This document shows positions 49,953 to 50,574 of a stretch of 50,574 nucleotides of DNA, one piece after another (positions within the stretch are counted from its first letter, which is position 1; the number at the start of each line of letters is the position of its first letter). Source of the stretch: Burkholderiales bacterium (GTDB lineage: Bacteria > Pseudomonadota > Gammaproteobacteria > Burkholderiales > JAHFRG01). The stretch covers positions 1 through 50,574 of the forward strand of contig DASZZH010000022.1 of the NCBI GenBank assembly GCA_035543335.1, read 5' to 3'. A model generated the notes under the pieces. The model did no database searches and was not told where the DNA came from. It saw nothing but the letters and a program-made list of their open reading frames with translations. The position numbers and the translations under genes were made by a program.

Positions 49953-50038
49953 TTGCTTATTACCCAACTTACAGTAAATTAAAACTAATTATAGATGCAC
50001 CAAGGTTTCTCGAATCGGGACTATTAGCATATCCTTTA

Positions 50039-50434
50039 CTAGGAACCCATGCTCGCTGACGATTTTAGGATCACTTTCACGATACTATCCTCACTTTGCA
50101 CTTCGCCACCAATCCGATAAACTCCAGGGTGATCGACCGTGAGTTCACCCAATTGATGGTCATTCGCTTCCAATACAAATTTAACAGCAGCCTGGCCGAC
50201 AAACAATTCTCCGGGAACATTGAACTCCAAACCGATAGTCTTTCTAGGCACGGTAACGCAGGCCGACCACACACCGTCAGAAGTGGCCAACATAAAAAAC
50301 TTTCTCCAAGTAACCAGTTGTTTTTCCTGCCCCATATTAATGCAGCCAAGGTTAGAAGGGCACCGCAGACGAAGAACCATGTGGAGGAACTGAAGGAAAC
50401 TTGGGCTGCAGCCAAATAGCCAAAGCCAGAGAAC
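50039..50434 (-). pseudogene. C-terminal part of a membrane protein, cut by the IS and frameshifted
   Basis: From the IS boundary inward, one minus frame encodes FSGFGYLAAAQVSFSSSTWF, a hydrophobic segment, and RKNNWLL. After a run of six identical bases (50293-50298) the plausible coding moves to the next frame: FFMLATSDGVWSACVTVP, ELFVGQAAVKFVLEANDHQL and YRIGGEVQSEDSIVKVI, ending at 50039. One extra base in the run would restore a single frame. The composite looks like the end of a GT-C or other polytopic protein with a small beta-rich C-terminal domain. The N-terminal part is missing, replaced by the IS3 end at 50435. Confidence 0.6.
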
Positions 50435-50574
50435 TGGGCTGCACCCGGTTCGGTGGACACCCACCTAAGCTAATTGCATCTGGTTTTCGAACTCCATCGG
50501 GCTCACATATCCGAGCGTCGAATGCCGGCGCCGCGGGTTATAGAAGCGCTCAATATAATCAAATACGTCGGCCT
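50435..50574 (-). mobile_element. IS3-family element, 3' end (partial, runs off the right edge)
   Basis: The element begins TGGGCTGCACCCGG at 50435, an inverted repeat partner of the end at 114-140, and holds the OrfB C-terminus. Its orientation is the same as the left copy. The sequence just outside is the coding sequence of the broken membrane-protein gene, so the element inserted into that gene. Confidence 0.85.
50465..50574 (-). CDS. IS3-family transposase OrfB (integrase), C-terminal 36 residues
   Basis: Minus-strand translation ends [17 protein letters not shown] followed by [12 protein letters not shown] and a stop at 50465-50467. ERFYNxxRRHSxLGYxSPxxFE is the universal C-terminal signature of IS3-family DDE integrases. 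The catalytic DDE residues lie outside the window. Confidence 0.9.
   Translation of the reverse strand, partial: ADVFDYIERFYNPRRRHSTLGYVSPMEFENQMQLA

Noticed and set aside
1..50574. CRISPR arrays, phage structural genes, toxin-antitoxin or defence systems
   Set aside because: No regularly spaced repeats were seen, and every intact gene fits glycan biosynthesis, export or transposition.

Overview
The window is a large surface-polysaccharide (O-antigen, capsule or exopolysaccharide) biosynthesis region, probably from a betaproteobacterium. That placement is an inference from protein style, GC-rich coding sequence and the heptose and fucose gene repertoire; no taxonomic marker gene is present. 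Nearly every intact gene is a glycosyltransferase, a sugar-nucleotide enzyme, a methyltransferase or an export component. No initiating sugar-phosphate transferase (WecA/WbaP type), no classical Wzx and no phosphomannomutase is visible, so the locus depends on genes elsewhere or continues outside the window.

Layout. Positions 1-140 and 50435-50574 are the two opposite ends of IS3-family elements lying in the same (minus) orientation with matching terminal repeats. The roughly 50.3 kb between them is therefore either a composite-transposon-like segment or a contig broken at a repeated IS. Positions 141-400 hold a decayed transposase tail and the 3' part of a tRNA-Asn beginning in the anticodon loop, the classical form of an island attachment site. 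Positions 610-3539 (minus) carry an AT-rich pair of membrane proteins of Wzy and O-antigen-ligase type. Positions 4057-10927 (plus) carry a reductase, a GT2, a two-subunit thiamine-diphosphate E1 enzyme and two related GT-B-like proteins. Positions 10966-12729 (minus) encode a GT-C-like membrane protein. Positions 12937-17289 carry a decayed GT2, a flippase-like protein, two small membrane proteins with winged-helix-like tails, a GT2 and a methyltransferase.

Positions 17410-30089 (plus) are the metabolic core. In order they carry a sedoheptulose-7-phosphate isomerase (gmhA type), an ABC exporter (wzm, wzt), gmhB, a transaldolase, two SDR epimerases, a nucleotidyltransferase-kinase fusion in the reverse order of HldE, a Gfo/Idh oxidoreductase, a UDP-glucose-dehydrogenase-like protein without the catalytic cysteine, an SDR without the catalytic tyrosine, a methyltransferase, a 4,6-dehydratase-like SDR and a Nudix hydrolase. 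Many of these genes overlap or nearly touch, and they suggest a pathway from transaldolase-made sedoheptulose 7-phosphate to an unusual nucleotide-activated sugar.

Positions 30162-38545 are an 8.2 kb block bounded by two nearly identical direct repeats of about 197 bp. It contains a GT2-SDR fusion, two GT2 genes, fcl, gmd and the divergent manC (GDP-fucose supply), plus a 129 bp MITE-like element with 4 bp target duplications. Positions 38548-50434 (minus) form a long overlapping operon. It carries a truncated second gmd, a GMD-family enzyme that may act on GDP-heptose, a lipoprotein, a GT4, a broken second gmhA fused to a methyltransferase remnant, hddC and hddA (GDP-D-glycero-D-manno-heptose), an oxidoreductase, two SDRs, GtrA, two methyltransferases and a GtrB/ArnC-type GT2. 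At the right edge a membrane-protein gene is truncated by the IS.

Taken together, the locus makes GDP-mannose, GDP-fucose, GDP-heptose and at least one further modified sugar. Export could be by ABC transporter, with Wzy/ligase-type and GtrA/GtrB-type modification systems also present. Fragments, duplications and repeats show repeated recombination.
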